From assembly GCF_000421185.1 (NCBI RefSeq), contig NZ_ATWJ01000013.1, positions 219,925 through 283,924 of the forward strand: DNA of 64,000 nt. The letters are read 5' to 3'. The DNA comes from Ornithinimicrobium pekingense DSM 21552. Lineage in GTDB: Bacteria; Actinomycetota; Actinomycetes; Actinomycetales; Dermatophilaceae. This document shows, in pieces, positions 61,380-64,000 of the stretch. A model generated the notes under the pieces. It searched no databases, was not told where the DNA came from, and saw only the letters and a program-made list of their open reading frames with translations. Made by a program: the position numbers and the translations under genes. Numbering within the stretch: position 1 is the first letter of the stretch; every line of letters starts with the position of its first letter.

Positions 61380-63041
61380 TCAGCGCGCCTGGTCGTAGGA
61401 GTCGACGACGGCGACCGAGAGGGGAAACTCCACGGGGAAGGTGCCGAACAACAGCTGCCCCGCAGCGCGCGCGGCCTCTCGGACGGCGTCGGCGACCGCG
61501 TCGGCCACCGCGGCCGGGGCGTGGACGATCACCTCGTCGTGCAGGAAGTAGACGAGCTCGGGGTGTGCCCCGGCCATCGGTTCGTCGTCGAGGAGACGGC
61601 GGAGGTGTCCCATCCAGCACAGCGCCCACTCGGCGGCCGTGCCCTGGACGACGAAGTTGCGCGTGAACCGGCCCCAGTCGCGAGCCACCTGCCTGGCCCG
61701 CTTCTCCGCCCCTGGCCCCGATCCGGGGCGCTGGGCCGCGTCCTGGGCCTCGCGCCACGATGACGGGGGTAGGGGTGAGGTCCGCCCCAACCAGGTCCGC
61801 ACCCGTTCACCCCGTTCACCTGCGCGCGCTGCCGACTCCACCAGGTCGATCGCGCGGGGGTAGGCACGCTGCAGCTGCGGCATGAGGGCCCCGGCCTCCC
61901 CGGTGGTGGCGCCATACATCGCCCCCAGCATGGCGATCTTCGCGTGCTGGCGAGACGGCACCACCCCCTGGTCGACGAGGGCCTGGTAGAGGTCCGCCCC
62001 GGCGGCCGCCGCGGCCATGCGCCGGTCACCGGACATCGCGGCGAGCACACGCGGCTCGAGCTGGGCGGCATCGGCCACGACCAGCCGCCAGCCCGGGTCC
62101 GCCCGGACGGCCGCGCGGATCTGCCTGGGCAGCTGCAGGGCGCCACCGCCACGGCTGGCCCACCGCCCGGTGACGACGGCACCGGCCACCCAGTCCGGCC
62201 GGAACCGGCCGTCGCGCACCCACGCCTGCGACCAGGCCCAGCCGTTGGCGGTGTGCAGCCGGCTGAGCTTCTTGTAGCGCAGGAGCGGTTCGATGACCGG
62301 GTGGTCCAGCTGCTCGAGCTCCCCCTGGCGCGTGCTGGACACGTCGAGCCCGGCCCGGCGCAGGGCGCCGACGAGGTCGACAGGTGAGTCGGGGTTGAGC
62401 CTCGGGGCGCCCAGAGCCGCCTGCACCTCGCCGCACAGCTGCGCCATGACCGCGGGCCGCCCGCCGTAGCTGTCGCGCGTGCCGAGCAGCTCGGTGAGCT
62501 GGGCGTCGTGGACCTCGACGCTGAACGGCACTCCTGCGGAGTTGAGCTCCTGGGCGACCAGCCCGCCGACCGACTCGGCATGACAGAGCAGCGCGAGCCG
62601 GCCGTCGTCGTCGGTCTGCGCCAGGCATCGCTGCTGGGCAAGGTGCTCGACGACACACTCGTCGATGCCGAAGCGGTGGACCGTCAGGTCGAACAGCCGC
62701 TCTCCCTGGTCGGGGTGTCCAGCCACGTCGGGCCCCGGAGGTGGGGCGTCCCAGGAGGACGGGACTGCTCGGGCGTAGTCGGTATGCCGGACCGCGTCGG
62801 CCCGGCGCAGCAGCGTCCGGACCAGGCGGAGGTCCACCGCCCGGCGCACCCGCACGCCCGCGCGGAGCAGCGTCGGGTAGAGGGCGGCGCTGTCCGCCCA
62901 CACCCACCGCGTGCTCACGGGCTGGGCGGCGACCCAGGCAGGCAGGTCGGCGAGGAGGACCCGTGTCCGCTGTCCTGGCGCTCCCTGCTCGACCGCCACG
63001 ACCTCCACCGCCTCACCGGCAGCGGCGATCACCAGGTCCAT
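61380..63041 (-). CDS. Family-A DNA polymerase-like protein (3'-5' exonuclease/polymerase type)
   Basis: A 553-aa protein of the actinobacterial small Pol A-like family. Motif A reads VVADAAQLEPRVLAAMSGD (near 330) with the catalytic Asp kept; motif B RQHAKIAMLGAMYG keeps Arg, Lys and Tyr-Gly; motif C FLHDEVIVHAP keeps the HDE. The N-terminal 200 residues are a degenerate exonuclease-like region. It lacks the 5' nuclease domain of PolA. TACGCT lies 8 nt before the ATG. Probably a repair or gap-filling polymerase. Confidence 0.87.
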   Translation of the reverse strand: MDLVIAAAGEAVEVVAVEQGAPGQRTRVLLADLPAWVAAQPVSTRWVWADSAALYPTLLRAGVRVRRAVDLRLVRTLLRRADAVRHTDYARAVPSSWDAPPPGPDVAGHPDQGERLFDLTVHRFGIDECVVEHLAQQRCLAQTDDDGRLALLCHAESVGGLVAQELNSAGVPFSVEVHDAQLTELLGTRDSYGGRPAVMAQLCGEVQAALGAPRLNPDSPVDLVGALRRAGLDVSSTRQGELEQLDHPVIEPLLRYKKLSRLHTANGWAWSQAWVRDGRFRPDWVAGAVVTGRWASRGGGALQLPRQIRAAVRADPGWRLVVADAAQLEPRVLAAMSGDRRMAAAAAGADLYQALVDQGVVPSRQHAKIAMLGAMYGATTGEAGALMPQLQRAYPRAIDLVESAARAGERGERVRTWLGRTSPLPPSSWREAQDAAQRPGSGPGAEKRARQVARDWGRFTRNFVVQGTAAEWALCWMGHLRRLLDDEPMAGAHPELVYFLHDEVIVHAPAAVADAVADAVREAARAAGQLLFGTFPVEFPLSVAVVDSYDQAR

Positions 63042-63150
63042 GGCGGGCAAGCGTAGGCGGGACCGGCCCCGACCAGCCGCAGCGCCGCTGGCACACCACC
63101 ACAGGGCATGGTTGTGGGCCCGGTCGTGGTGGCCGGGCTGGGGGGCGGGG

Positions 63151-64000
63151 TCATCGCAGGTGCCAGGTGACGCCGGTGGCGTCGATGCTGGCTCGTAGGT
63201 CGTTCTGGTGGACGTGGGTGTGGTGGCGTTCGCAGAGCAGGGCGAGCTTGTCCAGGTCGGTCGCGCCGCCGTTTGACCACCAGGGGTCGTGGTGGGCGAT
63301 GGTCCACTGCGCGGGCACGGTGCACCCGGGGAAGGTGCACCCGCCATCACGCAGGTACAGGGCCTTGACCTGCTCGGGGCTGGCCAGGCGCCGGGCCCGC
63401 CCCAGGTCCAGGACCTGGCTCTCGCCACCGAGGATCACGGGGATGACCTCGGCCTCGCACGCGGCCTGACGCACCTGCGCCGCGCTCAGCAGGTCCCCGC
63501 CCAGGCTGACCCCGTGCCCCGGGGTCTCCTCGCGCAGGTCGTCCAGGTCCATCGTGACGAACAGGGTGGCCCGGGCCATCTGGGGTGTGCCCTGCGGGCA
63601 GGACAGGCCCCTGGAGAACACGGTCACGAACGCATCGAAGCGGCGCTGGGTCGCGCTGCGCTCATCCGGTTCGCCCTCGGGACCTGGGGTGGGGGCGGCC
63701 AGGCGGGAGGTCAGCGCGCCGGTGATCATCGCGGCCTGCCCGGGCGGGGCGTCGATGACGAAGCGGGTCATCCCCCCGGACCGGCGGAGCACGGCCACGC
63801 CCCGCTGGGCGTGCGCGGCCCGCTCGGCCCGCTCCCGCTGCGGGCGGTCCAGCACCAGCTCCAGCAGGCGCTCGGTGGCCCGCCGCAGCTGCAGATCGGA
63901 CAGGTCCGCGTTGGCCGCGGCGTCGGTCAGGATGTCCACGTAGGCGCCGTACTGGTCAGCGTCCAGCACCCCGCGGACCTTGCCCAGCGCCTCGCAGATG
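63151..64000 (-). CDS. DUF222/HNH endonuclease-like protein (N-terminus outside window)
   Basis: The visible 282 residues cover the end of a DUF222 domain and a C-terminal HNH module: DGGCTFPGCTVPAQW (two Cys), IAHHDPWWSNGGATDLDKL and LLCERHHTHVHQNDL (last Cys and His). This family occurs in many copies in Micrococcales genomes and is sometimes linked to mobile DNA. The frame is open to the window edge, so the start lies beyond. Confidence 0.88.
   Translation of the reverse strand, partial: ICEALGKVRGVLDADQYGAYVDILTDAAANADLSDLQLRRATERLLELVLDRPQRERAERAAHAQRGVAVLRRSGGMTRFVIDAPPGQAAMITGALTSRLAAPTPGPEGEPDERSATQRRFDAFVTVFSRGLSCPQGTPQMARATLFVTMDLDDLREETPGHGVSLGGDLLSAAQVRQAACEAEVIPVILGGESQVLDLGRARRLASPEQVKALYLRDGGCTFPGCTVPAQWTIAHHDPWWSNGGATDLDKLALLCERHHTHVHQNDLRASIDATGVTWHLR

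Overview
The window looks like the chromosome of a high-GC actinobacterium. The signs are strong G/C at third codon positions, mycothiol-type DinB (DUF664) and PIG-L proteins, DUF5701, DUF222-HNH, IdeR-like and GlnR-like sites, and many genes that appear leaderless (a TANNNT -10 box 6-8 nt before the start codon). The gene content fits Micrococcales (Intrasporangiaceae/Ornithinimicrobiaceae-like), but genus cannot be fixed from the sequence alone. I recognise no rRNA, phage, insertion sequence or CRISPR array.

Layout: 1-4.2 kb holds a partial PLP aminotransferase, an M24/ectoine-hydrolase-like enzyme, a divergent D-2-hydroxyacid dehydrogenase and a channel-like protein without a K+ filter. 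3.6-15.7 kb is a selenocysteine island: selB, selA, tRNA-Sec and selD next to a formate dehydrogenase operon (fdhA with in-frame UGA and a SECIS hairpin, an iron-sulfur subunit, an NrfD-like anchor and an oxalate/formate-type transporter). The machinery to make selenocysteine, the only client visible here and a likely formate importer thus lie side by side. 15.8-26.3 kb holds a PNPOx-fold protein, a MetB-like enzyme, acetyl-CoA synthetase, a ScyD/ScyE-like secreted protein, a LytS/LytTR two-component system with a DUF485/solute-sodium symporter pair (probably monocarboxylate uptake), and an AhpD-like protein behind a CsoR/CstR-type operator.

26.4-44.4 kb: a MarR-MFS-amylase operon, a VOC/ECF sigma pair, a 58-aa membrane peptide divergent from a LysR regulator, catalase with an SDR, an aldo/keto reductase, a C-S lyase, a matrixin-like metalloprotease, a LuxR regulator and a saccharopine dehydrogenase behind a perfect palindrome. 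44.4-52.5 kb: a polar amino-acid ABC importer with a GlnR-like box, and a ferric-iron ABC importer with an IdeR-like box. 52.5-64 kb: a second matrixin, Nudix, an AbiEi/DUF559 fusion flanked by two copies of a palindromic intergenic repeat, a CE1758/CE1759-type flavin pair behind a RosR-like operator, a uronate-dehydrogenase-like SDR, ankyrin and HEAT repeat proteins, an AAA ATPase, a family-A DNA polymerase and a partial DUF222-HNH protein.

The points most worth a second look are the compact Sec/formate island, the dispersed palindromic repeat around the AbiEi/DUF559 gene, the filter-less channel protein, the 58-aa peptide, and several sharp operator palindromes that tie enzymes to redox, sulfur, metal or nitrogen control.
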